DNA of 64,000 nucleotides from Breoghania sp. (GCF_030066895.1 NZ_JASJAV010000003.1:62001-126000), one strand, 5' to 3'. Shown: positions 21,818-32,036, numbered from the stretch's first letter. Notes: generated by a model from the letters alone, not told the origin. A program made the numbers and translations.

Positions 21818-21845
21818 AGCCGTCCTTCGGGACGGCTTTTCTTTT
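21818..21845 (+). terminator. Rho-independent terminator after maeB
   Basis: The stem AGCCGTCC / GGACGGCT (21818-21825 and 21830-21837) closes on a TTCG tetraloop and is followed by TTTTCTTTT. It separates maeB from the trp genes. Confidence 0.88.
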
Positions 21846-21872
21846 CGAGGCGCTGTGAAAGTACGTTCGATC

Positions 21873-22538
21873 ATGCCGACCCTCATCAAGATCTGCGGTC
21901 TTTCGACGGCCGACACCATGAAGACGGCGCTTGATACGGGCGCCGATCTGGTGGGGCTCGTCTTCTTTCCCAAAAGCCCGCGCCACGTTTTCTTTGATAC
22001 GGCGCGGGAACTGGCGGACATGGCGCGCGGAAAAGCCGAGATCGTCGCGCTGACGGCGGATGCCGACGATGCGCTTCTGACTGAAATTACGGACAAAATA
22101 AACCCCGACTGGCTGCAGCTTCACGGATCGGAGACGCCGGAACGCATGCGCGAGATCCGCAACCGCTTCGCAACGCCCGTCATGAAGGCGCTCGGTATCC
22201 GGGAACACGGCGATCTAGATGCTATCGAGCGCTATGCCGGAATTGCAGACCGGATCCTCTTCGACAGCAAACCTCCAAAGGGCGCTACGGTCCCCGGCGG
22301 TTCGGGCAAACGCTTTGACTGGCACCTATTGGAAAGCCTTGACCTAGATACGACCTTCATGCTTTCCGGAGGACTGGATGCCGGAAATGTCGCTGACGCC
22401 CTGGAGATCACGGGCGCGGGCGCAGTCGATGTTTCTTCCGGTGTCGAAGCGGCGCGGGGCGTCAAGGACCCGGTGCTGATCCGCACATTCATCGAAACCG
22501 TGCGCACATTCGAGAAAGAACGAGGACAGGCGAAGTGA
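21873..22538 (+). CDS. trpF: Phosphoribosylanthranilate isomerase
   Basis: TrpF converts N-(5'-phosphoribosyl)anthranilate to CdRP in tryptophan synthesis. The 221-residue TIM barrel starts [13 protein letters not shown], which contains the general-base Cys in KICGL. The general-acid Asp is in [10 protein letters not shown] and the phosphate-binding loop is in [17 protein letters not shown] chose the ATG at 21873; a GTG 18 bases upstream is in frame. The stop overlaps the trpB GTG start (GTGA), so the genes are coupled. Confidence 0.95.
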   Translation: MPTLIKICGLSTADTMKTALDTGADLVGLVFFPKSPRHVFFDTARELADMARGKAEIVALTADADDALLTEITDKINPDWLQLHGSETPERMREIRNRFATPVMKALGIREHGDLDAIERYAGIADRILFDSKPPKGATVPGGSGKRFDWHLLESLDLDTTFMLSGGLDAGNVADALEITGAGAVDVSSGVEAARGVKDPVLIRTFIETVRTFEKERGQAK

Positions 22539-23749
22539 GCCAGAAGCCGAACACATTGCGTTCCGGACCGGACGATACCGGTCATTTCGGCATTTTCGGC
22601 GGACGCTTTGTCGCCGAGACGCTGATGCCGCTGATCCTCGAGCTGGAAAAGGCTTACGAGGCGGCCAAGGCCGATCCGGCCTACGCGGCGGAGCTTGAAA
22701 ACCTCAACACCCATTATACCGGACGGCCGAGCCCGCTCTATTTCGCCGAACGGCTGACGGGGGAACTGGGCGGCGCGAAAATCTATCTGAAGCGCGAAGA
22801 GCTCAACCACACCGGTTCGCACAAGATCAACAATTGCCTTGGCCAGATCGTGCTCGCCAAACGCATAGGCAAGACGCGCATCATCGCGGAAACCGGTGCC
22901 GGTCAGCACGGTGTAGCAGCTGCCACCGTCTGTGCGCGCTTCAGTTTTCCGTGTGTCGTCTACATGGGCGCGACCGATGTGGAGCGGCAGGCTCCGAACG
23001 TAGTTCGCATGAAGATGCTGGGCGCAGAAGTCATCCCCGTGACCGCGGGTGCCGGGACGCTCAAGGACGCCATGAACGAGGCACTGCGCGACTGGGTGAC
23101 CAATGTCGAGGACACCTACTATCTCATCGGCACGGCCGCCGGACCTCACCCCTATCCGGAAATGGTGCGCGACTTCCAGGCGGTGATCGGCCGCGAGACG
23201 CGCGAACAGATCATGCAGGCCGAAGGACGGCTGCCGGACATGCTGATAGCCCCCGTGGGCGGCGGCTCCAATGCGATCGGCCTATTTCATCCCTTCCTCG
23301 ACGATCCGGACGTGCAGATCGTCGGCGTGGAAGCGGGCGGTCTCGGGCTTGACGGCGACAAACACTGCGCGTCGCTCAATGCAGGCAAGCCCGGCGTTCT
23401 GCACGGCAACCGCACGTATCTGCTGCAGGACGGTGACGGCCAGATCTACGAAGGCCATTCGATCTCCGCAGGTCTCGACTATCCCGGCATCGGGCCCGAG
23501 CATTCCTGGCTCAACGACATTGGCCGCGTGAAATACGTCCCGATCATGGACGACGAGGCGCTGGATGCCTTCCAGCTTCTCACCCGCGTGGAAGGCATCA
23601 TCCCTGCGCTTGAATCGGCCCATGCCGTGGCACAGGTGGTGAAGGTCGCCCCGACCATGGACAAGGACCAGATCATCGTCGTGAGCATTTCCGGACGCGG
23701 CGACAAGGATATATTCACGGTCGGCAAGATCCTGGGCTACAACCTCTAG
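22535..23749 (+). CDS. trpB: Tryptophan synthase beta chain
   Basis: TrpB condenses indole with serine using PLP. It forms the alpha2-beta2 complex with TrpA. The 404-residue protein is complete. The PLP lysine is in [14 protein letters not shown] (about residues 90-103), the substrate-binding loop in [15 protein letters not shown], and the phosphate-binding glycines in [10 protein letters not shown]. It starts at a GTG that overlaps trpF. Unusually, trpA does not follow directly: a 480-base stretch with a DUF1127 gene lies in between. Confidence 0.97.
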   Translation: MSQKPNTLRSGPDDTGHFGIFGGRFVAETLMPLILELEKAYEAAKADPAYAAELENLNTHYTGRPSPLYFAERLTGELGGAKIYLKREELNHTGSHKINNCLGQIVLAKRIGKTRIIAETGAGQHGVAAATVCARFSFPCVVYMGATDVERQAPNVVRMKMLGAEVIPVTAGAGTLKDAMNEALRDWVTNVEDTYYLIGTAAGPHPYPEMVRDFQAVIGRETREQIMQAEGRLPDMLIAPVGGGSNAIGLFHPFLDDPDVQIVGVEAGGLGLDGDKHCASLNAGKPGVLHGNRTYLLQDGDGQIYEGHSISAGLDYPGIGPEHSWLNDIGRVKYVPIMDDEALDAFQLLTRVEGIIPALESAHAVAQVVKVAPTMDKDQIIVVSISGRGDKDIFTVGKILGYNL

Positions 23750-23930
23750 AACCGGTTTCAGCCTGTCTTTCAGAACAGCGGATTTCCTTCGCGCGGGATG
23801 ACCTTGCGCGAAAGATGTGGCGAGCCATGCGGTTCGCACACGACACCCATGCCACAATCCCGATTGTTGCATATGTCATTTGAAGCCATATTGAAGCCAG
23901 AAAACTCCGGAATTTAAGGAGAAATTAGAA

Positions 23931-24113
23931 ATGGCTTCGCGTTCTTTCCTGGGATCCGTCCTGTGGGTCTTTGACTATATCCAACGTGCCGGGCGCGCCA
24001 GCACCGCATATCACGATCTGTCCATGATGTCGGACAGCGAACTTGCATGCCGCGGCATGACTCGCGGTGATCTTCCCCGGATCGCTTTCAAGGCCGGTTT
24101 TGGCGATCTCTGA
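23931..24113 (+). CDS. DUF1127 domain small protein
   Basis: This 60-residue protein has the DUF1127 pattern in its C-terminal half: YHDLSMMSDSELACRGMTRG and then DLPRIAFKAG. A strong ribosome site (AAGGAG) precedes the ATG. In other alphaproteobacteria small Arg-rich DUF1127 proteins act in RNA turnover and in phosphate and carbon metabolism, but this family is diverse and the role here is unknown. It sits alone between trpB and trpA with about 180 bases of leader and 115 bases of trailer, so it probably has its own promoter and may have been inserted into an ancestral trpFBA operon. Confidence 0.85.
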   Translation: MASRSFLGSVLWVFDYIQRAGRASTAYHDLSMMSDSELACRGMTRGDLPRIAFKAGFGDL

Positions 24114-24229
24114 CCCGTCCGGGCGACGCTGCGCATTGACAGAAGGTCGCCACCCCTCCTACATCCTCTGTCTGATCGCGGTGTCGGGCATAACGCCCCG
24201 CACGAAGAACGGATGATGGGACTTTGCCT

Positions 24230-25081
24230 ATGAGCCCGACGGACGGGACCCGGATCGACAGTCGCTTTGCGGCCTGCGCCAAGGAAAATCGACCGACCCT
24301 GGTTACATTCATCACCGCGGGTGATCCCGACCTCGAAACGTCGCTGGAAATCCTCAAGGCCCTGCCGGGTGCGGGCGCCGATGTCATCGAACTCGGCATG
24401 CCCTTCTCGGATCCCATGGCCGAAGGCCCAATGATCCAGCTCGCCACGCAGCGCGCCCTAGCCGCCGGCCAGACCATGAAGAAGACGCTCTCCATGGTCC
24501 ACGCCTTCCGCGAAACGGATGCGGACACGCCCATCATGCTGATGGGTTACTACAATCCCATCTATGCCTACGGTAACGACACCTTCCTGAAGGATGCGCG
24601 CGAAGCCGGTGTCGACGGACTAATCGTCGTCGACCTGTCGCCGGAAGAAGACAGCGAACTCTGCATCCCCGCCATCAAGGCCGGGATCAACTTCATCCGC
24701 CTCGCGACCCCGACCACGGATGATGCGCGACTTCCCGCCGTACTCGCCAACACCTCCGGTTTCGTCTACTACGTGTCCATCACCGGCATCACCGGGACGG
24801 CGACACCCGACGCACACCGGGTGGCAGAGGCGGTCACCCGCATCAAGGGCCACACGAAACTTCCCGTCGCTGTCGGCTTCGGCGTCAAATCCGCCGCCCA
24901 GGCCAGCGAAATCGGTCGCAACGCCGCCGGCGTGGTGGTCGGTTCGGCGATCGTGAATGCGGTGCGCGAGAGCTTGGATGCGCAGAACCGTGCCACAGAA
25001 ACGACGGTTTCGGCCGTCAAAGAACTGGTTGCCGATCTTGCGCGCGGCGTGCATGCCGCGCGGTCCCAAGCTGCCGAATAG
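24230..25081 (+). CDS. trpA: Tryptophan synthase alpha chain, altered catalytic residue
   Basis: TrpA cleaves indole-3-glycerol phosphate and passes indole to TrpB through a tunnel. The 283-residue TIM barrel is uninterrupted. The acid-base Glu (E. coli Glu49) is present in VIELGMPF (residue 54). The second catalytic acid, Asp60 in E. coli and part of the motif DPLADGP, is Glu here (residue 65, codon 24422-24424, motif DPMAEGP). The substitution is conservative, but that position is normally invariant. The gene is followed by accD after 49 bases and probably shares its transcript. ATG 24230 is preferred over the upstream TTG. Confidence 0.94.
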   Translation: MSPTDGTRIDSRFAACAKENRPTLVTFITAGDPDLETSLEILKALPGAGADVIELGMPFSDPMAEGPMIQLATQRALAAGQTMKKTLSMVHAFRETDADTPIMLMGYYNPIYAYGNDTFLKDAREAGVDGLIVVDLSPEEDSELCIPAIKAGINFIRLATPTTDDARLPAVLANTSGFVYYVSITGITGTATPDAHRVAEAVTRIKGHTKLPVAVGFGVKSAAQASEIGRNAAGVVVGSAIVNAVRESLDAQNRATETTVSAVKELVADLARGVHAARSQAAE

Positions 25082-25130
25082 GCGCTTTTGAGGCGAACCA
25101 TCCGTTTAAACAGATACCGGAATTCGACCC

Positions 25131-26069
25131 GTGAACTGGATCAACAACGTCGTCCGACCGAAAATCCAGAGCTTCCTGCAAAAGCGGGATACCCCGGAAA
25201 ACCTCTGGATCAAGTGCCCCGAGACGGGCGAGATGGTATTCCATCGCGATCTGGAACAGAATCAATGGGTGGTGCCCAGTTCCGGGTGTCACATGCGCAT
25301 CGGTTCGCACCAGCGGCTGGACTTTTTCTTTGACGACGGCGCCTTCGAGACGCTTGAAACCCCGGAAGTCGTGGTCGATCCGCTGAAGTTCCGCGACGAG
25401 CGGCGCTATACCGACCGCCTGAAGGACGCCAAAGCCAAGACCGGCATGGAAGATGCCGTAATCGTGGCAACCGGCGCGGTGAAGGGACTGAAGATCACCG
25501 CAGTGGTTCAGGATTTCGCCTTTATCGGCGGGTCTCTCGGCATGGCAGCGGGCGAAGCGATCATCGCCGGGCTCGATCATGCGCGCAAGAACGGGACGCC
25601 GTTCGTGCTGTTCGCCGCGTCCGGCGGCGCCCGCATGCAGGAAGGCATTCTGTCGCTGATGCAGATGCCGCGCACCACCGCGGCCATCCGCCTCCTGAAG
25701 GAAGCCGGACTTCCCTACATCGTGGTGCTGACCAATCCGACCACCGGCGGCGTGACCGCGTCCTACGCCATGCTCGGCGACATCCACATTGCCGAGCCGG
25801 GCGCCCTGATCGGCTTTGCGGGCCCGCGCGTCATTGAACAGATCATTCGCGAGAAGCTGCCGGAAGGCTTCCAGCGCTCCGAATATCTGCTTGAGCACGG
25901 TATGGTGGACATGGTGGTTCATCGCCACGACATGCCGGAGACAATTGCACGGATCTGCTCGCTGCTGATGAGCGAGCCGGTGATCGCCGAACCAGTCGTC
26001 GAAAAGCCGGAAACAGTCGAGACGGACAGGGAAGAGCCCGCCGAGAAGACGGTAGGCGCTGAAGCCTAA
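25131..26069 (+). CDS. accD: Acetyl-CoA carboxylase carboxyltransferase subunit beta
   Basis: AccD forms the carboxyltransferase with AccA and makes malonyl-CoA for fatty acid synthesis. The 312-residue product starts with a GTG ([12 protein letters not shown]). The N-terminal zinc-ribbon region is reduced: [12 protein letters not shown] and SGCHMR are present but not the four-Cys pattern of E. coli, which is also the case in rhizobial relatives. The crotonase-fold core has [16 protein letters not shown] and [15 protein letters not shown]. The C-terminal tail is acidic and low in complexity. It is followed by folC, as in other Hyphomicrobiales. Confidence 0.95.
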   Translation: MNWINNVVRPKIQSFLQKRDTPENLWIKCPETGEMVFHRDLEQNQWVVPSSGCHMRIGSHQRLDFFFDDGAFETLETPEVVVDPLKFRDERRYTDRLKDAKAKTGMEDAVIVATGAVKGLKITAVVQDFAFIGGSLGMAAGEAIIAGLDHARKNGTPFVLFAASGGARMQEGILSLMQMPRTTAAIRLLKEAGLPYIVVLTNPTTGGVTASYAMLGDIHIAEPGALIGFAGPRVIEQIIREKLPEGFQRSEYLLEHGMVDMVVHRHDMPETIARICSLLMSEPVIAEPVVEKPETVETDREEPAEKTVGAEA

Positions 26070-26113
26070 TCGTCCCTTTCCAGATTTCAAAGAGATATTG
26101 CGAAGATCCGCCG

Positions 26114-27433
26114 ATGGATCACAGTACGCCTATCCTTGAGCGCCTGCTCGGTCTTCACCCTAAGGAGATCGACCTTTCGCTCGGCCGCATGCAGCGGCTT
26201 CTCGATGCAATGGGCAACCTCGAACGCCGGTTGCCGCCCGTCATCCATGTGGCGGGCACGAACGGCAAGGGGTCAACCACCGCCTTCATGCGCGCCATAC
26301 TGGAGGCATCGGGCAAGACGGTTCACGTCTATACCTCGCCCCATCTGGTGCGCTTTCACGAACGCATCCGGCTCGGACAGGAAGGCGGAGGCAAGATCAT
26401 CGAGGACAACGTCCTTTGCGAGGCGCTGCGCACCGTCGAGCAGATCAATGCGGGCGAACCGATCACCTTCTTCGAAATCGCCACCGCGGTGGCGATGCAC
26501 CTCTTTTCGACCCATCCGGCCAACGTGCTGCTGATGGAGGTCGGCCTCGGCGGACGGCTGGATGCGACGAATGTCATCGAGGCGCCGCTCGCCTCCGTGA
26601 TCACGTCCGTTTCGCTCGACCACGAACGTTTTCTCGGCAACCGGATCGAAGAGATTGCACACGAGAAGGCGGGAATCCTGAAAAAGGGTGTTCCCGGCGT
26701 GATCTCTCCGCAGGACGATGTCGTGCGTGCCGAAATCGAGCGCTGTGCGGCTCGCGTCGGCACGCCGCTCAAGATCGGCGGGCAGGACTGGGTCGCGCAT
26801 GAGGAACACGGCCGTCTCGTCTACCAGGATGAGGACGGGCTTCTCGATCTGCCCAAGCCGCGCCTTGTCGGCCATCATCAGTACACCAACGCGGGAACGG
26901 CGATCGCGACCTTGCGTGCGGCCGGTGTCTGGCCGGGAACCGAGGCGACGGAAGCCGGGCTTCTCAACGTTTCCTGGCCCGCGCGCATGCAGCGGCTGCG
27001 CGAAGGACTGATCATGGATCATGTCCCCGCCGACAGCGAAGTCTGGCTCGACGGCGGGCATAATCCGGGCGCAGGTGCGGTCGTTTCCGCCGCCATGGCC
27101 GAACTCAGAGACAAGGTCGATCGCCCGCTCTATCTCGTTGCGGGCATGCTGACGACCAAGGATCCGGTCGGGTTCTTCCGGTCCTTCGAAGGGTTGGCGC
27201 ACTACGTGGTCACCGTCCCCATCCATGCCTCTCAGGCTGGACGCACGCCGAAAGATCTGGCGGATCTGGCGGCACAGGCGTGGCTGATTGCCGAGCCGAA
27301 AGCAGATCTTCTGTCCGCACTCGACCGGGTCTCGGAACTGGCGGCCGGTGATATCCCGCCGCGGATCCTTCTATGCGGCTCGCTCTATCTCGCCGGCGAC
27401 GTGCTGGCCCTCAACGGAACGCCTCCGGAATAA
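26114..27433 (+). CDS. folC: Bifunctional folylpolyglutamate synthase / dihydrofolate synthase
   Basis: FolC adds glutamate to dihydropteroate and to folates in an ATP-dependent Mur-ligase-type reaction. The 439-residue protein has the P-loop VAGTNGKGSTTAFM (about residues 44-57), the mid-domain motif VGLGGRLDATNV and the C-terminal LDGGHNPGAGAV, in the expected order. It lies at the end of the trp-accD-folC run. The next gene converges after 21 bases and I see no intrinsic terminator in that gap. Confidence 0.96.
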   Translation: MDHSTPILERLLGLHPKEIDLSLGRMQRLLDAMGNLERRLPPVIHVAGTNGKGSTTAFMRAILEASGKTVHVYTSPHLVRFHERIRLGQEGGGKIIEDNVLCEALRTVEQINAGEPITFFEIATAVAMHLFSTHPANVLLMEVGLGGRLDATNVIEAPLASVITSVSLDHERFLGNRIEEIAHEKAGILKKGVPGVISPQDDVVRAEIERCAARVGTPLKIGGQDWVAHEEHGRLVYQDEDGLLDLPKPRLVGHHQYTNAGTAIATLRAAGVWPGTEATEAGLLNVSWPARMQRLREGLIMDHVPADSEVWLDGGHNPGAGAVVSAAMAELRDKVDRPLYLVAGMLTTKDPVGFFRSFEGLAHYVVTVPIHASQAGRTPKDLADLAAQAWLIAEPKADLLSALDRVSELAAGDIPPRILLCGSLYLAGDVLALNGTPPE

Positions 27434-27454
27434 GCCGTCGATGTTGCGCGGCTT

Positions 27455-28357
27455 TCACGACGTGGCGGTGCTGTTCACGCCCGCTTCCCAACCGAGAATG
27501 GCCTGCTTGCGGGTCAGGCCCCAGTGATAGCCGCAGAGCGTGCCGTTCTTGCCGAGCACGCGATGGCAGGGCACGACAAAGGAAATCGGGTTCCGGCCGA
27601 CGGCCGAGCCGACCGCGCGAGCGGCAGACGATTTGCCGATGTGAGCCGCAATATCCGAATAGGTCGTTGCTCCGGCGAAGGGGATCGCCAGAAGCGTTTC
27701 CCAGACCCGAACCTCAAAATCCGTGCCGATCAGCACGACGCGTAGCGGCGTTTCGCTCGACCATTGTGCCGGATCGAAGATGCGGGCCCGATAAGGCTCG
27801 CTCGCCGCGCGATCCTCCACATAATCGGCATTGGGCCACCGCTTGCACATATCCTCAAGTGCGGCCGCCTCGTCGCCAGGATCGGCGAAGGCAAGGCCTG
27901 CGAGACCGTGTTCGGTCACCATCACCAAAGCCTGACCAAACGGCGAGGAGTGAAAACCCCAGCGGATCGTCAGCCCACGTCCTTTAGCCCGGTAGGCGCC
28001 GGGCGTCATCGCCTCATGCACCACGAAAAGATCGTGCAGGCGCGCTGGACCGGAGAGCCCGACCTTATAGGTCGTATCCAGCACAGAAGCTGATCCTTTC
28101 AGCATTTCGCGCGCATGATCGAGCGTGATCGTTTGCAGGAACTGCTTTGGCGTGAGCCCGGCCCATCGGCGAAAAACACGCTGCAGATGCATCGGCGACA
28201 GACCGATCCTGTCCGCGATTTCACCGAGAGAGGGCTGATTGCGCCAATGCTCGGTGATGAATTCGAGCGTCGCGCGCACGGTTGCATAGTCGCCGCCTAT
28301 AGTATCGCACAACGGCTTCATTTCGGCCGCTTGGGGTTTGGCAAACGCAACGGTCAT
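27455..28357 (-). CDS. Ada-like methylated-DNA-cysteine methyltransferase with AraC-type DNA-binding domain
   Basis: The protein (300 residues) joins an N-terminal AraC/XylS helix-turn-helix region (about residues 30-115, with IADRIGLSPMHLQRVFRRWA) to a C-terminal O6-methylguanine methyltransferase. The acceptor Cys lies in VVPCHRVLGKNG near residue 267. It lacks the N-terminal metal-binding domain of E. coli Ada that repairs phosphotriesters, so it probably combines direct alkyl transfer with DNA binding. The ATG at 28357 has GGGAGAAG upstream. The gene converges on folC. Confidence 0.92.
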   Translation of the reverse strand: MTVAFAKPQAAEMKPLCDTIGGDYATVRATLEFITEHWRNQPSLGEIADRIGLSPMHLQRVFRRWAGLTPKQFLQTITLDHAREMLKGSASVLDTTYKVGLSGPARLHDLFVVHEAMTPGAYRAKGRGLTIRWGFHSSPFGQALVMVTEHGLAGLAFADPGDEAAALEDMCKRWPNADYVEDRAASEPYRARIFDPAQWSSETPLRVVLIGTDFEVRVWETLLAIPFAGATTYSDIAAHIGKSSAARAVGSAVGRNPISFVVPCHRVLGKNGTLCGYHWGLTRKQAILGWEAGVNSTATS

Positions 28358-28495
28358 GGGACTTCTCCCTGGAATGGGCGGGTCCGGAAAATACCCGGAC
28401 CTCATTTCAGGATAGGAGGTAGGGGGCCAAAGTGCGACGAACCACCCGTTTCTTGCGGCGGCACGCGTCATCTGGCGACAATCGGCAGTGCCGGA

Positions 28496-29968
28496 TCAAA
28501 CGTGATCACTTGCCGTTTCAGCCGTCGCGTTCGGATCGCCCGAGGCCGTGCGCCAGCCGAATTCCGGGATCGCGATCTGGCGATTGCCGGAGAAATCGGT
28601 GCTAACGACGATGATATCGCGCTCTTCCATATAGGTGATCAGACGGCGGGCACGCCCGGTGGAGCGCGTTCCGTAAATCCGCGCGATCTCGGCATCGACC
28701 GCCCACCATGGTGGCCTTCGCCAGAACCAGAAAGACGCCCTGCATGTCATCGGGCAGACTGTGCGACAGCTCGATGGCGTGTTCCCAATCGGGTGTTGCG
28801 CCTTCTTTAAGCCCGACACCCGCACGCGCCACGGCAAGTCGCTGGCGAAAGCTGGGCAGATCCATCGCCGCGCTCAGGCGGGCAATCCGCATGCGCACCT
28901 GAAAATCCTGGTAGAGCACCGACACGGAGCGGAAAGCCACCTCCGGATCCTTCAGGATTTCCTGCAATATGGCGTCGATCCCGACTTCGCGTTCATGCTT
29001 GTCCATAGGAGGACTTGCCGCTTCCACCTGCTCGTTGGCACTGACGCGCGCTTCGGCGAGTTGGGTAAGCAGATCGGGGGCAAGCGTTGGCGCAGGGCGA
29101 CGGGACGGTGATACTCTTCCGACTCGTCGGCACCGCGCGTGAAAATCAGATCGCGGGCGTCTTCCGGCGGCTTTTCAGGCAGCGGCATGAGCTTGAAGCC
29201 GCCGCTTCGCGCCGCGGTCTCTACCGGGTCGATCTTCACGGTGATGGCGGAACCAAGCGCAATGAAATGTCCATGCTCCAAATTGCGGAAATCTTCGGCC
29301 TGAAGACGCTCCATGCCGAGGAGATCGGCCGCGCGCGCCATGTCGATATCGAGGAAGGTCCGGTCCATCAGAAAGTTGGCAGTTTCGGCGGCCACGTTCT
29401 TGGCGAGTTTCGCCAGACGCTGCATGGCGATGGTGCCGGCAAGACCGCGCTTTCGGCCGCGACACATCAGGTTCGTCATCGCGCCCAATGAGACACGGCG
29501 CGCTTCGTCGGAAACCTCACCGCCGGAGGAGGGGCGAAAAGCTGAGCCTCGTCGACAACAACGAGCATGGGATACCAGAGGTCGCGCTCGGCATCGAAAA
29601 GCCCGTTCATGAAGGCGGTAGCGGCCTTCATCTGGATATCTGCGTCCGGTCCCTCCAGATTGAGGACGACGGAAACGCGGTGCTGGCGGACGCGACCGGT
29701 GATTCGGGTGAGATCGGCCTCGCTCGCCCCTTGAACCTCCACCACCACGTGGCCGAACTTGTCGGCCAGCGTAACGAAATCGCCTTCCGGATCGATCACC
29801 GCCTGCTGTACTCATTGCGCATTCTGCTCCAGAATCCGGCGCAAAAGGTGGGATTTGCCTGAATCAGGAATTGCCCTGGACGAGAAGACGGGTCGGCAGC
29901 AGTTCCTCCAGATCGAACATGGCCGGCGTCCCCTTAGACGTCGTACCGATGTCGATGCCGACCTGCAT
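28496..29968 (-). pseudogene. HerA-like (DUF87) ATP-binding protein, heavily frameshifted
   Basis: The remnant begins at an ATG at 29968 (CAGGAG upstream) and belongs to the FtsK/HerA-like P-loop ATPases. The Walker A remnant is SGKSHLLRRILEQ, and LVVVDEAQLFAPPP is a Walker B. Beyond it a sensor-like stretch LMCRGRKRGLAGTIAMQR and a long C-terminal helical region are readable. The frame shifts near 29866, 29525, 29095 and 28708, and an in-frame TGA interrupts it at 29812-29814. Intact relatives are often uncharacterised in rhizobia; HerA itself is a hexameric DNA translocase that works with NurA in archaea. I see no nuclease partner next to it. Confidence 0.78.
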
Positions 29969-30112
29969 TCCTGCTCCTGAAACTGGTATGGGAGGATGCG
30001 ACGCGCATATCGCCGCATTCCTGCCCGCTCGGAATAACACAAACCCGCTCAGGTGCGGTGGGAAGAGCCCTCTTCCTCCACAGCTAAATGGCACGATTTC
30101 CACATGTTCGCT

Positions 30113-30651
30113 CTATGCAGGACTTGATGCGGGTCCACCGGAACGGGCGGCGGCCAGAGCGTGGGAAAAATCCTCGCGGTCACCGGGGTTCAAGGAATCG
30201 CCGACCGGCACATCGCATCCGTGCGAGCGAAGGCGAAGCCGGGTGACGCCCTCGTCTTCTATCCGTTCCACGTCAATGCGAACCCAGACCGGATTGAAGC
30301 GGATGACCTGCTCTTCTCCACGCGCAGAGAACTTGCGCAAGATGACCTCGTCGCAAGAGACGTGCACTTCCTCGAACGCGCGAGCATCGCGGTAATTGCT
30401 CCGGAAGGCGAACCAGACGAGCGCCACGTCGAGGCCGAAGAAGCCAAAGATCGGCCAGGCCCCGATCGCGATGCAGAAGAGCCCGGCGGTGAACGACACG
30501 CCGCACAAAACCAGCATCAACACGAAAAACCCCTGCGGACCGAGCGAACGGTAGGGGTCAGGACAGCGGAAAAGAACGGTTCGGCCGCAGCTTCCTGCCC
30601 GACCCGCGGTCCGTCCACCGTCGGTTGCGTTTTCGTATTGGCGTCTGTCAT
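30113..30651 (-). pseudogene. DUF2244 family membrane protein, frameshifted
   Basis: DUF2244 proteins are small, probably double-spanning inner-membrane proteins of unknown function that are common in alphaproteobacteria next to nth. The N-terminus starts at an ATG at 30651 (MTDANTKTQPTVDG) and runs to LTP. About one base is then missing near 30555, and the remainder continues in the next frame with the hydrophobic pair and the conserved NYRDARAFEEVHVS and FNPVWVRID segments to the stop at 30113. The lesion is a single base in a CCCC context, so a sequencing error is possible. The gene is divergent from nth by 22 bases. Confidence 0.8.
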
Positions 30652-30673
30652 AGGGCTTCAGTATAGAAGACTA

Positions 30674-31417
30674 ATGGCCAAAACCAAGACAGCATCACCC
30701 ACCACGCAAAACAAGGCCGGCTCGTCGGCAAAAAAGGCAGCGGCAAGCCCTGCAAAACGGGCCCGACGCGCGAAAATCCCGAAATATACGGCAGCCGAGA
30801 TCGAAGCGATCTTCGAACGCTTCCATACCCATGATCCGGGACCGAAGGGCGAGCTGGAATATGTGAATGCGTTCACGCTGCTGGTGGCTGTGGTGTTGTC
30901 GGCCCAGGCCACCGATGCGGGCGTGAACCGGGCGACGCGCGGGCTTTTCGCAATCGCCGATACGCCGGAAAAGATGGTGGTGCTGGGCGAGAACAAGGTT
31001 CGCGACGCGATCAAGACCATCGGGCTTTACCGCAACAAGGCGAAGAACGTGATCGCGCTGTCGCAGATGCTGATCGCAGAGCATGACGGGGAGGTGCCGC
31101 GCTCGCGCGAAGCGCTGGAAGAGTTGCCGGGCGTGGGCCGCAAAACGGCCAATGTGGTGCTCAACATCGCCTTCGGCGAACCGACGATCGCAGTCGATAC
31201 GCACCTTTTCCGGATCGGCAACAGGCTTGGCATTGCACCGGGCAAGACGCCGCTGGAAGTGGAACGGAAACTGGAGAAGATTATACCCGATGCCTACCGG
31301 CTCCACGCCCATCACTGGCTGATCCTGCACGGTCGCTACGTGTGCAAGGCACGCACGCCTGATTGCGGGCGCTGCATCATCGCGGATCTGTGCAAACCAC
31401 CCCAAAAACGGGCCTAG
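30674..31417 (+). CDS. nth: Endonuclease III
   Basis: Nth is a base-excision repair DNA glycosylase/AP lyase for oxidised pyrimidines. The 247-residue product has a basic, low-complexity N-terminal tail of about 35 residues, then the helix-hairpin-helix motif LPGVGRKTANVVL with the catalytic Lys, the catalytic Asp in VDTHLFR, and a C-terminal 4Fe-4S cluster with spacing C-x6-C-x2-C-x5-C (CKARTPDCGRCIIADLC). The frame is open far upstream, but the ATG at 30674 gives the family's usual start. Confidence 0.95.
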   Translation: MAKTKTASPTTQNKAGSSAKKAAASPAKRARRAKIPKYTAAEIEAIFERFHTHDPGPKGELEYVNAFTLLVAVVLSAQATDAGVNRATRGLFAIADTPEKMVVLGENKVRDAIKTIGLYRNKAKNVIALSQMLIAEHDGEVPRSREALEELPGVGRKTANVVLNIAFGEPTIAVDTHLFRIGNRLGIAPGKTPLEVERKLEKIIPDAYRLHAHHWLILHGRYVCKARTPDCGRCIIADLCKPPQKRA

Positions 31418-31559
31418 AAGGCCACCCCACGCGCGCTCCGGCCAAGAAAGCCGGACAGGACAAGGGCGGGTACGCCGAGATGTTGACAGGCCTTCACCCG
31501 TGTTCGCGCGGCAAAGCCGCGGCAGGTTGCCGCGTTCGGCTGATTCTGCTGATGCCCTA

Positions 31560-32000
31560 TCAGTCGGTCTGGCGAAGACGCACAACCACGTCGACCCGAA
31601 CGACTTCCATGCCGTCCGGCGGCGTCGGCAGATCCTTGACCGATACGTTCGAACCGGGAATGTCGACCACGCGGTTCTCACCCTCGATAAAGAAGTGGTG
31701 ATGATCGCTGACATTCGTGTCGAAGTAGGTTTTGGTGCCTTCGGCCGCGACTTCGCGCAACATGCCTGCTTCAGTGAGCTGATGCAGGGTGTTGTAGACG
31801 GTCGCAAGCGACACCGGCACGCGGGCGAGCACCGCCTCTTCGTGGAGAAGCTCCGCCGAAATATGGCGGTTGCCCTTCGAGAAGAGGATCTCAGCCAATG
31901 CCAAGCGCTGTCGCGTCGGCCGCAAACCGGCTTCACGCAGCATGTCGCGTACGCTGTTGCGCGATTCCGGCGAGTGGATATTAATTTGCTGCTCGACCAT
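31560..32000 (-). CDS. irr: Iron response regulator Irr (Fur superfamily)
   Basis: Irr is a rhizobial Fur-family regulator that reads iron status through haem and controls haem synthesis, iron storage and uptake genes. The 146-residue product has a winged-helix domain (LREAGLRPTRQRLALAEILF near residue 20) and the dimerisation/metal region with the DHHHFF triple-His motif. The N-terminal haem regulatory GCP motif of Bradyrhizobium Irr is absent, as in many relatives. Position next to fabA-fabB-fabI is a typical Hyphomicrobiales arrangement and supports Irr over Fur. Upstream in-frame codons give a non-conserved leader, so I take the ATG at 32000. Confidence 0.92.
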   Translation of the reverse strand: MVEQQINIHSPESRNSVRDMLREAGLRPTRQRLALAEILFSKGNRHISAELLHEEAVLARVPVSLATVYNTLHQLTEAGMLREVAAEGTKTYFDTNVSDHHHFFIEGENRVVDIPGSNVSVKDLPTPPDGMEVVRVDVVVRLRQTD

Positions 32001-32036
32001 GACGTTTACGAAGCTGCCATCAAAAAGGGTGCCATA

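Noticed and set aside
27455-28357. Full-length Ada with phosphotriester repair
   Set aside because: The N-terminal four-Cys domain is absent; only the AraC-type region and the methyltransferase domain remain, so the gene is described as Ada-like only.
28496-29968. HerA-based antiviral defence system
   Set aside because: No partner nuclease, Sir2 or DUF4297 gene lies next to it, and the gene is broken, so a defence assignment would be unsupported.
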